A stretch of 50,192 nucleotides of DNA from assembly GCF_019247635.1 (NCBI RefSeq), contig NZ_JAFBAR010000065.1, positions 1 to 50,192 on the forward strand. The letters are read 5' to 3'. This DNA comes from Mycobacterium sp. (lineage in GTDB: Bacteria > Actinomycetota > Actinomycetes > Mycobacteriales > Mycobacteriaceae). The first letter of the stretch is position 1, and the number at the start of each line of letters is the position of its first letter. Below are positions 1 to 11,689 of the stretch, piece after piece. Position numbers and translations under genes: made by a program. Under the pieces are notes generated by a model. It searched no databases. It was not told where the DNA came from and was given only the letters and a program-made list of their open reading frames with translations.

Positions 1-103
1 CACCGGGACACTGATCCGCAAACTCGTCTTAGACCCCACCCGCGACTACCAACCACGCGGCGTCAAATGCGGAAACAGCCCCGAAAACCGGCTAGAGGTG
101 TAA
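1..103 (+). mobile_element. 3' end of an IS481-like transposase gene (partial)
   Basis: The plus strand is open from the window edge to TAA at 101-103. It ends with residues LVLDPTRDYQPRG followed by a short tail. That C-terminal signature (LTLDPTRDYQP) is one I associate with IS481-type integrase-core transposases of mycobacteria and corynebacteria. Only about 33 codons are visible, so neither the DDE catalytic core nor the intactness of the element can be judged. A perfect 13-bp inverted repeat starts 4 bases after the stop, as expected near an element end. The assignment rests on this tail alone. Confidence 0.6.
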
Positions 104-106
104 ACC

Positions 107-143
107 ATGTCTCGGGACACCCGTCAACGATGTCCCGAGACAT
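107..143. repeat. 13-bp inverted repeat at the end of the IS-like element
   Basis: Arms ATGTCTCGGGACA (107-119) and TGTCCCGAGACAT (131-143) are exact reverse complements around an 11-base loop. They stand between the transposase stop codon and the 3' end of tRNA-Pro. The repeat could be the terminal inverted repeat region of the element or a transcription terminator serving either strand. There is no T-run, so a classical intrinsic terminator is less likely. Confidence 0.6.
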
Positions 144-151
144 GACAGTGT

Positions 152-224
152 CGGGCTGACAGGATTTGAACCTGCGACCACTTGACCCCCAGTCAAGTGC
201 GCTACCAAACTGCGCCACAGCCCG
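152..224 (-). tRNA. tRNA-Pro (anticodon GGG)
   Basis: The reverse complement folds into a full 73-nt cloverleaf. It has a 7-bp acceptor stem CGGGCTG/CAGCCCG, D-stem GCGC/GCGC, anticodon stem CTTGA/TCAAG with loop CTGGGGG (anticodon GGG), and T-stem GCAGG/CCTGT with loop TTCAAAT. CCA is not encoded. The anticodon reads CCC and CCU proline codons. A possible -10 element TAGGCT lies at 258-263 on the minus strand, upstream of the gene. Confidence 0.95.
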
Positions 225-333
225 GTGCCTCCGGCACGTCACCGGCGGCAGGTCGACAGCCTACCGCAGACGAAGCGCAGACCCGGAAGGCCTACGCGCG
301 TTGCCACACTCCGCGACCCTTCACAAGCGTGAA

Positions 334-369
334 CTGAGGGCGAAAATCGGCAAAGATTTTCGCCCTCAG
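334..369 (-). terminator. Strong hairpin downstream of the PE-PPE gene
   Basis: CTGAGGGCGAAAATC (334-348) and GATTTTCGCCCTCAG (355-369) form a perfect 15-bp stem with a 6-nt loop. The hairpin begins 22 bases after the stop codon of the minus-strand PE-PPE gene. It is placed to end that transcript before the tRNA gene. The core and flanks recur at 22893-22956, so this is also a dispersed repeat copy. Termination is inferred from position only. Confidence 0.6.
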
Positions 370-390
370 TACACGTTGGACGAAACGCAG

Positions 391-2010
391 CTAGATGCTG
401 GCGAAGTCGCCGACGATCGATTCGGCCGCAGACACGAGGACTATCGCTTCAAAGCCGCCTGCGATGGTGAACAGCGCGGTATCGGCCGCGATCGGATCGC
501 CAACGGCATTGATCACCCCGGCCGGGTCACCGTTGACCGCTTGCAGGATCCCGTTTAGGAACAGATTGGCGTCATAGGACGGAACAGAAACGAGGGCGGC
601 ATTCCCGAAGTCTGTTGTCGGAAGCAGAACAGAGTAACCCGTCGAAAGCGCACTCGAAATGGCATTGGTGACACTGGTGTTCGTTGCCTGGAGCGACCCG
701 ATGACGCCGGGGATCGACGGTGGTGCGCTCAGCGACGGCGGCTGAATCACCGACAACGGCTGTGAGACCCCGGACAGCGACAGACCCGATCCCTGCGCGC
801 CGACGTCGCTGACGAAAGCCCCGATGCCCTGCTGGGTGCCGGTGGCCAGATCGCCCAGGACTTCGCCCGCGTTGATCGGTGGGAACAGACCGAACGAGGT
901 GGGCACGTTTGGCGGCCCGGTCGACCAGCCCTGGTCGGGGCTGCCGTAACCCAGGTTGACCAGGATCCGCATGTCCGGCTCGAGCAGGTCCGCCACCGGA
1001 TTCCCGACGACCGGGATGGCGCGCAGCGGCTCTAACAACGGCAGATGCGGGTTGGGAATCATGTAGTAGTGGGTCAGGGTGGGCCCCACCGTGTTCGTCA
1101 ACGGGATGGCCGAATTGATCTGTCCGGGTGTGAGATCCGCATAGGTGCCGTGCACGTAGTAGATGCCGGCCAGGGCGTTGAGGTCGGCGAGGACATTGAT
1201 CGGGTACTGCGGAAAGTCGGCGAAACCGTCGTACTCGATCGTGTAGATGTTCGTCGGGAAGTCGTTGTCCGGCGTCGCGCCGTAGAACGTGAAACCCAGA
1301 CTAGGCATAGTCAGGCCCGGGAAGCGCGCCAGGAGACCACCATTGGGATTCATCGGGTCACCGAGCAGTGTGAAGACGACGGGCAGCGAGCTTGGCGTAC
1401 CGCTGGGGTCGAGGTTCTCCATTTCCAGCGACGCGATGATGGAACTCTGTGAAAACCCCAACACGGCAACGTGATTGCCGAGACTGAGTTGCTGCTGGAT
1501 TGCGTTGTCGAGAATCGTGACGCCCCGGGCCACCGACACATTCGGAACCAGGTCCTTGATGCCGGTGAGCGGATAAAACGCCTCGGGCGTGAACAGTGCC
1601 TGCGCGTCGGCCACGGTGAAACCCGGGAAATTGGGCGTAATGTACTTCGCGACAACGGCGTTCACGTAGCTCAGTGGCGGTATCGGATTGCCGCTGCCGC
1701 CCATCACCAAAGTTACGTTCGCGGCGGCGTTGGCGGCCTCGGTCTCGGTGTAGCCGCCGAACGCGGATGACAACGCCTGGGCGAACTTGTCACGAAAAGC
1801 GCTGGCCTGCTTGATCATCGCCTGAAAGTCCTGGGCGTATGCGCCAAACAGCGTCGAGGTGGCCGTTGACACCTCGTCGCTAGCCGCGGGCACCACACCG
1901 GTGGTCGGTTCCGCCGCGGCCACGGCGGCGTCGTTAATCACCGAACCGATGCCCGTGACATCCGCGGCCGCCGCCACCAGCAGGTGCGGCGGGACGGTCA
2001 CGAACGTCAT
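391..2010 (-). CDS. PE-like protein with PE-PPE serine hydrolase domain
   Basis: 539 aa. Residues 1-95 look like a PE domain (helical, Ala-rich), with a type VII secretion signal of the YxxxD/E type at Y87-E91. From about residue 100 comes the PE-PPE alpha/beta hydrolase domain: an oxyanion-region motif VMGGSGNP at 102-109 and a nucleophile elbow GFSQS at 185-189 (Ser187). Family members are exported by ESX systems and several are esterases or lipases on the cell surface. The N-terminus reads MTFVTVPPHLL, so the Pro-Glu pair that names the family is replaced by Pro-Pro. The ATG at 2010 has only a weak ribosome binding site. The gene stands alone between der and tRNA-Pro, where I recall no PE gene in M. 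tuberculosis. The substrate is unknown. Confidence 0.85.
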   Translation of the reverse strand: MTFVTVPPHLLVAAAADVTGIGSVINDAAVAAAEPTTGVVPAASDEVSTATSTLFGAYAQDFQAMIKQASAFRDKFAQALSSAFGGYTETEAANAAANVTLVMGGSGNPIPPLSYVNAVVAKYITPNFPGFTVADAQALFTPEAFYPLTGIKDLVPNVSVARGVTILDNAIQQQLSLGNHVAVLGFSQSSIIASLEMENLDPSGTPSSLPVVFTLLGDPMNPNGGLLARFPGLTMPSLGFTFYGATPDNDFPTNIYTIEYDGFADFPQYPINVLADLNALAGIYYVHGTYADLTPGQINSAIPLTNTVGPTLTHYYMIPNPHLPLLEPLRAIPVVGNPVADLLEPDMRILVNLGYGSPDQGWSTGPPNVPTSFGLFPPINAGEVLGDLATGTQQGIGAFVSDVGAQGSGLSLSGVSQPLSVIQPPSLSAPPSIPGVIGSLQATNTSVTNAISSALSTGYSVLLPTTDFGNAALVSVPSYDANLFLNGILQAVNGDPAGVINAVGDPIAADTALFTIAGGFEAIVLVSAAESIVGDFASI

Positions 2011-2058
2011 TGGCAGAGCCTAAAGCGATCCCGGCCGCGGCGTCCGACATTTGCGCTC

Positions 2059-3459
2059 TTAGCGCCGCCGGGTTCCCCGCTTCTCGCGCGTACGGACGTT
2101 GATCCGGATGGGGCTGCTCTCGAAACCGAATGTCTCACGCAGCCGTCGTTCCAGGAACCGTCGGTAGCCGGCTTCGAGGAACCCGGTGGTAAACAGCACA
2201 AACGTGGGCGGACGCGCGGTGGCCTGGGTGGCGAATAGGATGCGTGGCTGCTTGCCGCCGCGCACCGGGGGCGGCGTGGCCGCCACGACCTCTTTGACCC
2301 AAGTGTTCAACGGGCCGGTCGCGATCCTGGTGTCCCACGACGCCAGCGCGTTCTCGAGCGCCGGGACCAGCTTCTGCACCGCGCGCCCCGTCCTGGCCGA
2401 GATGTTCACCCGCTGGGCCCAGCGCACCTGCGCGAGCTCGCGCTCCACCTCACGCTCCAGCAGATCGCGGCGGTCCTCGTCGACCAGGTCCCACTTGTTG
2501 AACGCCAGCACCAGCGCCCGCCCGGCTTCGATGACCATGGTCAGCACCCGCTGATCCTGTTCGGTGATCGGCTGCGACGAGTCGATCAGCACGATCACCA
2601 CCTCCGCGGCATCGATCGCGCCGTGCGTGCGCACCGACGCGTAGAACTCGTGCCCACTGGCCTGGCCGACCTTGCGACGCAACCCCGCGGTATCGACGAA
2701 ACGCCAGACTCTGTCGCCCATTTCGATGAGTGAGTCAACGGGATCAACTGTCGTCCCGGCCACGTCGTGCACTACCGATCGTTGGTCACCAGCCAACTTG
2801 TTGAGCAGAGAACTCTTGCCCACGTTGGGTTTTCCGACGAGGGCGACGCGTCGCGGGCCACCGGAGGCCGACGCCGACTCGGACACCTCGGGCAGCGCGG
2901 CAAGCACGTCGTCGAGCAGGTCGGCCACGCCGCGGCCGTGCATCGCGCTGATCGCGTAGGGCTCACCCAACCCGAGCGACCACAATGCCGCCGCGTCGGA
3001 TTCGCTCCTTTCAGTGTCAACCTTGTTGGCGGCCAGGAAAACTGGCTTGCCCGAGCGGAGCAGGATGCGGGCCGCGGCCTCGTCGGCGGTGGTGGCGCCG
3101 ACGGTGGCATCGACCGTCAGGATTATCGCGTCGGCGGTACGCATCGCCACCGAGGCCTGCTCGGCGACCAGTTGCTGCAGGCCTTTCGCGTCGGGTTCCC
3201 ATCCCCCGGTGTCCTGCACGACGAATCGGCGTCCGGTCCACAGCGCGTCGTAGGAGACCCGGTCGCGGGTGACGCCCGGGACGTCCTGCACGACCGCCTC
3301 GCGGCGCCCCAGGATCCGGTTCACCAGCGTTGACTTCCCGACATTGGGCCGGCCGACGACCGCCACCACCGGCGCGGGTGCCGATTCGGCGACGTCGTTC
3401 GGATCGGAACCTTCGAACTCCCAATCACTTTCGTCGGTCCAGGTGCCGTCCTGGCTCAT
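2059..3459 (-). CDS. der: Ribosome assembly GTPase Der (EngA)
   Basis: 466 aa cytoplasmic GTPase with two tandem G domains and a C-terminal KH-like domain (about 370-466). It acts in maturation of the 50S ribosomal subunit. G domain 1 has GRPNVGKS (36-43), DTGG (83-86) and NKVD (145-148). G domain 2 has GKPNVGKS (209-216), DTAG (256-259) and NKWD (321-324). An acidic 30-residue N-terminal extension precedes domain 1. The ATG overlaps the cmk stop by 4 bases (ATGA), so translation is coupled. It is the last gene of the parA-scpA-scpB-rluB-cmk-der operon. Confidence 0.97.
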   Translation of the reverse strand: MSQDGTWTDESDWEFEGSDPNDVAESAPAPVVAVVGRPNVGKSTLVNRILGRREAVVQDVPGVTRDRVSYDALWTGRRFVVQDTGGWEPDAKGLQQLVAEQASVAMRTADAIILTVDATVGATTADEAAARILLRSGKPVFLAANKVDTERSESDAAALWSLGLGEPYAISAMHGRGVADLLDDVLAALPEVSESASASGGPRRVALVGKPNVGKSSLLNKLAGDQRSVVHDVAGTTVDPVDSLIEMGDRVWRFVDTAGLRRKVGQASGHEFYASVRTHGAIDAAEVVIVLIDSSQPITEQDQRVLTMVIEAGRALVLAFNKWDLVDEDRRDLLEREVERELAQVRWAQRVNISARTGRAVQKLVPALENALASWDTRIATGPLNTWVKEVVAATPPPVRGGKQPRILFATQATARPPTFVLFTTGFLEAGYRRFLERRLRETFGFESSPIRINVRTREKRGTRRR

Positions 3460-4139
3460 CGCACCGCCCCGCTTCGTCGCCGTATCAGCTCTAACAGGTG
3501 GGCGATGACCTCGGCCTCGGTCATGGCGCTGGTGTCGACGACCACCGCGTCCGACGCCGCGCGCAGCGGCGACACGGCCCGGGTGGAATCGAGGTGATCG
3601 CGGCGGCGGACGTCGGCCAACACGCCGTCGTAGTCGTCGGCCAGTCCCGCCGCGACATTCTGGTCGTTGCGACGCCGGGCGCGGGTTTCGGCCGACGCGG
3701 TCAGAAAGATCTTTACCGGTGCGTCGGGCAACACCACGGTTCCGATGTCACGGCCCTCCACGACGACGCTGCCCGGACCGTCGGCCATCAGGCGTTGCAG
3801 GTCCACCAACCGCGCGCGCACCGCCGGAACCGCCGATACCGCCGACACCGCACGGGTCACTTCATCTCCCCGGATATCAGGCGAAACGTCCTGTCCCGCA
3901 AGGTAACAACGATCACTTTCCGGGTCGTAGCTCACCGACAGCTGCGCGGTCGAGGCAACCGACTCGACGGCGTCGGCGTCCGCGGGGTCGACTTCGGCGC
4001 GCAACACCGCCAGCGTCACCATCCGGTACATCGCGCCGGTATCCAGGTATCGGGCGCCCAGCTCGCGGGCCAAACCCCGTGATACCGAGGACTTTCCGGT
4101 CCCAGCCGGGCCGTCGATGGCAACGACGACGTCGCTCAC
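3456..4139 (-). CDS. cmk: Cytidylate kinase
   Basis: 227 aa, normal length for the family. It phosphorylates CMP and dCMP with ATP in the cytoplasm, supplying CDP for nucleic acid synthesis. The P-loop GPAGTGKS is at residues 10-17, followed by the substrate segment YLDTGAMYR, then GRDIGTVV and the LID-like TRARRR region. The start is GTG and shares GTGA with the rluB stop. The downstream der start overlaps the cmk stop in the same way. Fully embedded in the coupled operon. Confidence 0.96.
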   Translation of the reverse strand: MSDVVVAIDGPAGTGKSSVSRGLARELGARYLDTGAMYRMVTLAVLRAEVDPADADAVESVASTAQLSVSYDPESDRCYLAGQDVSPDIRGDEVTRAVSAVSAVPAVRARLVDLQRLMADGPGSVVVEGRDIGTVVLPDAPVKIFLTASAETRARRRNDQNVAAGLADDYDGVLADVRRRDHLDSTRAVSPLRAASDAVVVDTSAMTEAEVIAHLLELIRRRSGAVR

Positions 4140-4897
4140 AGGTCAACCGCTTTGTACAGTTGGCCGACCTCGTCGCGCCGCAGCGCGCGAATGCTGCCCG
4201 GCCGCTGATTGCCAAGCGAGACCGCGCCGATATCGGTGCGCACCAACGCTTCCACCGGAAATCCCACTGCCGCCAGCAGCCGTCGCACAATCCGGTTGCG
4301 TCCCTCATGCAGCGTCAACCGCACCAACGTTTTTCCCGGAATCGCATCCATCACCGCAAAATCGTCGACGCGCGCCGGTCCGTCATCCAATTCGACCCCC
4401 GCGCGCAGCGTCTTGCCAAGGCCGCGCGGCACCGACCCGGATACCGTCGCCAAATACGTCTTGGGCACCTCGTGGGCGGGATGCATCAGCCGGTGGGCCA
4501 GCTCACCGTCGTTGGTCAGCAGGATCAGCCCTTCGGTGTCGGCGTCGAGGCGCCCGACGTGAAACAGGTTCTTGTTGCCCCGCACCTTTCGCTCGATCAG
4601 GTCGCCGATGCAGGGTCGCCCGCGGTCGTCGGACATGGTCGACTGCATCCCACGGGGTTTGTTCAGCGCCAGGTACACCAGCGAATCGTCGATGACCACC
4701 CTGGCCCCGTCGACGCGGATCACCGAGGCGTCCGGTCGGACGCGGGTGCCCAACTCGGTCACCACGTGCCCGTCCACCTCGACGCGGCCGTCGATGATCA
4801 ACTTCTCGGCGGCGCGCCGCGAGGCAATTCCAGCCTGGGACAACACTTTCTGCAGCCGGATACCCTGGGGCTCGTCCGGATCGTGAGTCTGAGCCAT
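4136..4897 (-). CDS. rluB: Ribosomal large subunit pseudouridine synthase (RluB/RsuA family)
   Basis: 253 aa from the ATG at 4897. An N-terminal S4 RNA-binding domain (about residues 12-60, [16 protein letters not shown]) is followed by the synthase domain. The catalytic motif [10 protein letters not shown] carries the nucleophile Asp at residue 118. The family isomerises a uridine in 23S rRNA (RluB) or 16S rRNA (RsuA); the exact target cannot be read from sequence. A TTG three bases upstream could add one residue, but the ATG fits the TGATG overlap with the scpB stop better. Operon partner of scpB and cmk. Confidence 0.92.
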   Translation of the reverse strand: MAQTHDPDEPQGIRLQKVLSQAGIASRRAAEKLIIDGRVEVDGHVVTELGTRVRPDASVIRVDGARVVIDDSLVYLALNKPRGMQSTMSDDRGRPCIGDLIERKVRGNKNLFHVGRLDADTEGLILLTNDGELAHRLMHPAHEVPKTYLATVSGSVPRGLGKTLRAGVELDDGPARVDDFAVMDAIPGKTLVRLTLHEGRNRIVRRLLAAVGFPVEALVRTDIGAVSLGNQRPGSIRALRRDEVGQLYKAVDL

Positions 4898-5592
4898 CAA
4901 TCCTGGTCCACGTCGAACGACAGTGCTCGCTCAGCCGATTGGCCGCGGTCCAGTTTGATGAAACGTGGCTCACTGTCCAGGGATTCGGTCAGATCGTCGA
5001 TTGTGTCGACGTCGGGAAGCAGCGGCGCGATGTCGGGAAGGTCGGTTAACGACGTCAATCCCAAGCGCTCGAGGAACAGCTCGGTGGTGGCGAAAGTGAC
5101 CGCACCGCTGTCCTCGTCGGTGCCGACCTCGGTGATCAGGCCGCGGGCCAGCAAGGTGCGCATCACGGCATCGACGTTGACCCCGCGCACCGCGCTCACG
5201 CGCGCACGGGTGACGGGCTGGCGATAGGCCACCACCGCCAGCGTCTCCAGCGCGGCGCGGGTGAGCTTGGAGCGCGCGCCATCCAACAGCAGCTTCTCGA
5301 CGTAGGGCGCGAACCGGGCGCGCGTGTACATCCGCCAGCCCGCATCGGTGTTGCGTAGATCGATGCCGCTGTCGCGGTCGGTGAGATCGTCGGCCATCGC
5401 CTGAAGCCTGGCGGCGATCCGGTAGACAGGTTGTTCGGTGGCTGCGGCCAGCGCTTCGACGGTAACGGGGGTATCGACCACCAGCAGCAGGGCTTCGAGC
5501 ACCGAGCCGAGCTCGTCAGGATCGAGTTCCACGGGCTCGGCGATGTCCGGGATGCCGCCCGCCACGTCGGGTTCCGGGAAATCTGCAGTCAC
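4897..5592 (-). CDS. scpB: Segregation and condensation protein B
   Basis: 231 aa when started at GTG 5592, which overlaps the scpA stop by one base (TAGTG). The frame is open further upstream, but that would run deep into scpA and add a low-complexity leader. 231 aa is also the length I recall for the M. tuberculosis protein. The sequence has the two winged-helix domains of ScpB, including KLTRAALETLAVVAYRQPVTRA. With ScpA it forms the kleisin part of the SMC condensin that compacts and helps segregate the chromosome. No smc gene is in this window. Confidence 0.94.
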   Translation of the reverse strand: MTADFPEPDVAGGIPDIAEPVELDPDELGSVLEALLLVVDTPVTVEALAAATEQPVYRIAARLQAMADDLTDRDSGIDLRNTDAGWRMYTRARFAPYVEKLLLDGARSKLTRAALETLAVVAYRQPVTRARVSAVRGVNVDAVMRTLLARGLITEVGTDEDSGAVTFATTELFLERLGLTSLTDLPDIAPLLPDVDTIDDLTESLDSEPRFIKLDRGQSAERALSFDVDQD

Positions 5593-6443
5593 TACTGGTC
5601 TCGCACTTCGCTGGTCGGCCGTTTCCCGGTCCATGAGATCTGGAGCACGCCAAGCGGCTCTGATTGCTCGAATGCTACCGCCCGCCCCCGATACAGTTCG
5701 AGCAGCGCAAGGAAGCGCCCGACGACCTCCATCGACGCCTGACAGTCGGCGACCAGCTCGGAAAATGTGGCCCACTGGCCAACGCCCCGCGTCTCCAGAA
5801 TCGCGAGCAGCAGCCTGGCCTGCTCGGGAACCGAGACCTGCGGGTCATGCAGGTGCCCGGTGGCCACCGTCGGCACCGGCCGGGGTGTGAACGCGACCGC
5901 GGCGATCTCGGCGAACCGCGCGGCGTCGACACCGAGCATCACCTCCGGCAACAGCCCGGCGAACCGCTCCTCCAGCGACACCGAGCGCGGATAGCTGCGC
6001 AGCGCGGTGGCCTCAAGCTCGGCGAACATCTCCGCGACGTGCTTGAACGCGCGGTACTGCAACAACCGGGCGAACAGCAGATCACGCACTTCGAGCAGCG
6101 CCAGGTCCTCCTCGTCGTCCACCTGCCCGGCCGGCAGCAGACGGGCGGCTTTGAGGTCGAGCAGAGTGGCGGCAACCACCAGGAACGCCGTGGTCTCCTC
6201 GAGGCCCAGCTGGGGACCGATCTCGCGGGTATAGGCGATGAAGTCGTCGGTGACCTGGTGCAGCGCCACCTCGGTGACATCGAGCCGGTGGGCGAAGATC
6301 AGCTGCAGCAGCAGATCGAACGGCCCTTCGAAGTTGGACAGCCGGACCTGAAAGCCGGCCGAGTGACTATCCGAGAAGCCGTTCTTCGGTGCCTTCCGGC
6401 CGTGCTCGGTATCGTGCTGAGAGCCGTTCGTGGTGCCGGTCAC
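5592..6443 (-). CDS. scpA: Segregation and condensation protein A (kleisin)
   Basis: 283 aa. After a polar leader of about 30 residues comes the ScpA signature (FQVRLSNFEGPFDLLLQLI), the acidic helical middle part and the C-terminal winged helix. It bridges SMC heads and binds ScpB. The GTG start shares GTGA with the parA stop. Order and spacing (parA, scpA, scpB with 4- and 1-base overlaps) indicate one polycistronic message. Confidence 0.95.
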   Translation of the reverse strand: MTGTTNGSQHDTEHGRKAPKNGFSDSHSAGFQVRLSNFEGPFDLLLQLIFAHRLDVTEVALHQVTDDFIAYTREIGPQLGLEETTAFLVVAATLLDLKAARLLPAGQVDDEEDLALLEVRDLLFARLLQYRAFKHVAEMFAELEATALRSYPRSVSLEERFAGLLPEVMLGVDAARFAEIAAVAFTPRPVPTVATGHLHDPQVSVPEQARLLLAILETRGVGQWATFSELVADCQASMEVVGRFLALLELYRGRAVAFEQSEPLGVLQISWTGKRPTSEVRDQ

Positions 6444-7303
6444 GCGCCGAATCGGTCGATGAATTCGCGGGCCAGCGAACGGTAGGCGAGGGCGCCGCCC
6501 GATTTCGGCGCCCAGGTGGTGATGGGTTCGCCGGCCACGCTGGTTTCCGGGAAGCGGACCGTGCGGGTGATCACGGTGTCGAACACCAGATCCCCGAACC
6601 GCTCCACGACGCGCGCCATGACCTCGCGTGAGTTGACCGTCCGCGGGTCATAGCGGGTGATCAGGATGCCGCTGATGTCCAGTTTGGGGTTGAGCCGGTC
6701 GCGCACCTTGTCGACGGTGTCGGTCAACAACGCCAGGCCGCGCAGCGAGAAGAACTCACACTCGGTCGGGATGATCACGCCGTCGGCGCATGCCAGGCCG
6801 TTGACGGTGAGCAGGCCCAGCGAGGGTTGGCAATCGATCAGCACATAGTCGTAGCGGTCGAGCACCGGGTGCAGCGCCCGCGCCACGGTCTGCTCCCGGC
6901 CCACCTCGTTGACGAGCTGGATCTCGGCCGCCGACAGGTCGATGTTGCTGGGCACCAGATCCATGTGCTTGACGCGGGTGTGCAGCAGCACCTCGTCGAT
7001 CGACACCCGTGGCTCCACGAGCAGGTTGTGGATGGTCTTGTCCAGCTCGTAGTGGGGCACGCCCAGGCCCGCGGACAGCGCACCCTGTGGATCCAGATCC
7101 ACCAACAGCACACGGCGGCCGTACTCGGCGAGCGCGGCACCCAGATTGATCGTCGACGTGGTCTTGCCGACGCCACCCTTCTGGTTGCACATCGCGACGA
7201 CCTTGGCAGGGCCGTGCGAGGTGCGCGGCCCGGGCTCGGGAATCGCCCGCGGCGGCCGTCCGGTCAGACCGATTTCGACTACGTCGTCGGAGGGGTCGGT
7301 CAT
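6440..7303 (-). CDS. ParA/Soj-type chromosome partitioning ATPase
   Basis: 287 aa. It carries a deviant Walker A KGGVGKTT at 42-49 and DLDPQG at 69-74, typical of ParA/MinD ATPases that dimerise on nucleoid DNA. It corresponds to the orphan ParA (Rv1708 type) that travels with scpAB; the parB-linked parA is elsewhere in mycobacterial genomes. First gene of the six-gene operon down to der. The 233-bp space to the divergent methyltransferase holds a candidate -10 (TAGACT on the minus strand, 7353-7358) and an 8-bp inverted repeat at 7360-7380. Confidence 0.93.
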   Translation of the reverse strand: MTDPSDDVVEIGLTGRPPRAIPEPGPRTSHGPAKVVAMCNQKGGVGKTTSTINLGAALAEYGRRVLLVDLDPQGALSAGLGVPHYELDKTIHNLLVEPRVSIDEVLLHTRVKHMDLVPSNIDLSAAEIQLVNEVGREQTVARALHPVLDRYDYVLIDCQPSLGLLTVNGLACADGVIIPTECEFFSLRGLALLTDTVDKVRDRLNPKLDISGILITRYDPRTVNSREVMARVVERFGDLVFDTVITRTVRFPETSVAGEPITTWAPKSGGALAYRSLAREFIDRFGA

Positions 7304-7359
7304 GCCCGGTCGCGGCTGGAGGTGACGGGCGTCAGGGTGGACATCGCAGGAAAGTCTAA

Positions 7360-7380
7360 CGGTTGGCTCCGCGCCAACCG
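7360..7380. repeat. 8-bp inverted repeat between parA and the methyltransferase gene
   Basis: CGGTTGGC (7360-7367) and GCCAACCG (7373-7380) are exact reverse complements with a 5-base spacer. They touch the candidate -10 element TAGACT (7353-7358, minus strand) of the parA operon. The place fits an operator for one or both divergent genes, but no regulator is suggested by the sequence. Confidence 0.4.
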
Positions 7381-7536
7381 GGTTGTCAGCGCAGTGTCGC
7401 GCGGGCGATTAGCGCTGGTTGCATGGGCCGAACCGTCTCACGTCACACCCGTCACACCCGTATCGGAAGTGGGTGTCTCGACCAATCGCGGACGTGCAAG
7501 CGCCGGCGATATCTGCGACGCATATCGTGGATTTCC

Positions 7537-8289
7537 ATGAACCTCAAGCGAAGGATTCCGCTGCTCCGCTGGTCGGCCTGGCGGATGGCGCCCGGAATTC
7601 GCAACATCAACAGGACGGGTCAGATCGGTGACGGCCGCGAAGCCGCCGCGGTCGACTATGTGCTGAACAACGCGCGTCCCGGTGACATCGACGACGTGCT
7701 GGCCACCATCGACAAGTTCGGCTACGAGAAGTCGATCCTGATCAACATTGGCGACGAGAAAGGGTTGATCCTCGACGCCGCGGTACAACGCGCCAACGCC
7801 GCGTTGGCCCTGGAGCTGGGCACCTACTGCGGCTACGGCGCGCTGCGGATCGCGCGCGCGGCCCCCAACGCGAAGGTGTATTCCGTCGAACTCGCCGAGG
7901 CCAACGCCGCCAATGCCCGCCAGATCTGGGCCCACGCCGGCGTCGCCGACCGCGTGACGTGCGTGGTCGGCACCATCGGCGACGCGGGGCGAACCCTGGA
8001 CCGGCTTGCCAACGATTATGGATTCAGCTCTGGCGCACTGGATTTCATCTTCCTCGATCACGACAAGGACGCCTACCTGGATGATCTGCAGAGCATTATG
8101 GCGCGGGGCTGGCTGCATACGGGGTCGGTCGTGGTGGCCGACAACGTGAGGGTTCCGGGCGCCCCGAAGTACCGCAAGTACATGCGCGACCAGCAGGGCC
8201 AGCACTGGAGCACCACCGAGCACAAGACCCACCTGGAATACCAGAGCCTGGTCAGCGACCTGGTGCTGGAATCGCAATACCTGGGCTGA
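7537..8289 (+). CDS. COMT-like SAM-dependent O-methyltransferase
   Basis: 250 aa from ATG 7537; the longer open frame to 7363 has an unlikely Arg/Cys-rich composition. It is a class I SAM methyltransferase of the catechol O-methyltransferase type. SAM motif I is ELGTYCGYGALR (93-104). The metal/catechol region is FLDHDKD (172-178), and ADNVRVPGAP (201-210) matches the second metal ligand segment of COMT (Asp-Asn). The family needs Mg2+ and methylates catechol-like hydroxyls; the natural substrate in mycobacteria is not known to me. It corresponds to Rv1703c. It is divergent from parA and convergent with xerD. Confidence 0.85.
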   Translation: MNLKRRIPLLRWSAWRMAPGIRNINRTGQIGDGREAAAVDYVLNNARPGDIDDVLATIDKFGYEKSILINIGDEKGLILDAAVQRANAALALELGTYCGYGALRIARAAPNAKVYSVELAEANAANARQIWAHAGVADRVTCVVGTIGDAGRTLDRLANDYGFSSGALDFIFLDHDKDAYLDDLQSIMARGWLHTGSVVVADNVRVPGAPKYRKYMRDQQGQHWSTTEHKTHLEYQSLVSDLVLESQYLG

Positions 8290-8316
8290 GTCCTGGAGAG
8301 CGTGCGGCTGGAAACG

Positions 8317-9251
8317 CTAGGTGGCTCGCGGGTGGGCCCCGGCCCACACTTCACGCAGCGCATGCACGGTGACCAGGGTGTAGATCTGCGTCGTGGTCAC
8401 CGAGGCGTGGCCCAGCAACTCCTGGACCACGCGGACGTCGGCGCCGCCTTCGAGCAGGTGGGTGGCGAACGAATGGCGCAGCATATGCGGCGAGACGCCG
8501 GAGGTGATGCCGGCGCGGTCGGCGGCGTCCTGCAGCACCTGCCACGCGCTTTGCCGCGACAGCCGACCGCCGCGCGCATTGAGGAAGATGGCGGCCGTTC
8601 CGCGGCCGCGACGGGCCAGGTCGGGGCGCCCACGCACCAGATAGGCGTCCAGCGCCTGCACGGCGGGCCGCCCGACCGGCACCAGCCGCTGCTTGCCGCC
8701 TTTGCCGCGCAGCAGCGCCGACCTGGCCTCGGTGTCGATGTCGTCGACGTCGAGGCCGACCGCCTCGGAGATCCGAGACCCGGTCGAGTACAGCAGCTCC
8801 AGCAGCGCCCGATTGCGCAGTGTGAGCGGGCCGTCGGCCGGGCCATCGCCACCCGCGGCCTCGAGCAGCGCGAGCACCTCGTCGATCGTCAGGCTTTTGG
8901 GCAGCCGCCGTCCCGGTGTCGGCGGCCGCACGGCCCGCGCCACGTCGGCTTCGGCCAGCCCCTCCGCGGCGGCGAAGCGGTGCAGTCCGCGGACCGCGAT
9001 CAGCGCGCGGGCCGCCGACACCGCCGACAGCGCCACCGCCCCGGAATCGGGATCCCCGCGCCGCAGCGCCACCAGGAAATCGCTCACATCGTTTTCCGCG
9101 ACCCTGGCGAGGTCGTGGATACCGCGGTCCTCCAGATGCTTGGAGTACCGGCGCAGGTCTCGGCGATAGGAGCTCAACGTGTTGGCCGCCACGCCGCGCT
9201 CGATGGTGAGGTGGTCGAGATAGCCCTGGAGTTGCGTCTCGAGCACGACCG

Positions 9252-9255
<4 letters not shown>
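8317..9255 (-). CDS. xerD: Tyrosine recombinase XerD
   Basis: 312 aa from ATG 9255, which overlaps the Nudix stop by 4 bases. With XerC it resolves chromosome dimers at dif during division. An N-terminal SAM-like core-binding domain (about 5-100) is followed by the catalytic domain with R161, K185, H257-x-x-R260, H283 and nucleophile Y292 (TTTQIYT). All catalytic residues are present. It is the last gene of the pyrG-Nudix-xerD group. Confidence 0.95.
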
Positions 9256-11661
<2,406 letters not shown>

Positions 11662-11689
11662 TTATGGGCCTGCCAACCCACGGGAATCC

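Noticed and set aside
3719..5227. 502-codon plus-strand frame
   Set aside because: It lies opposite cmk, rluB and scpB, has Arg/Pro-rich composition without family resemblance, and is a GC-bias shadow.
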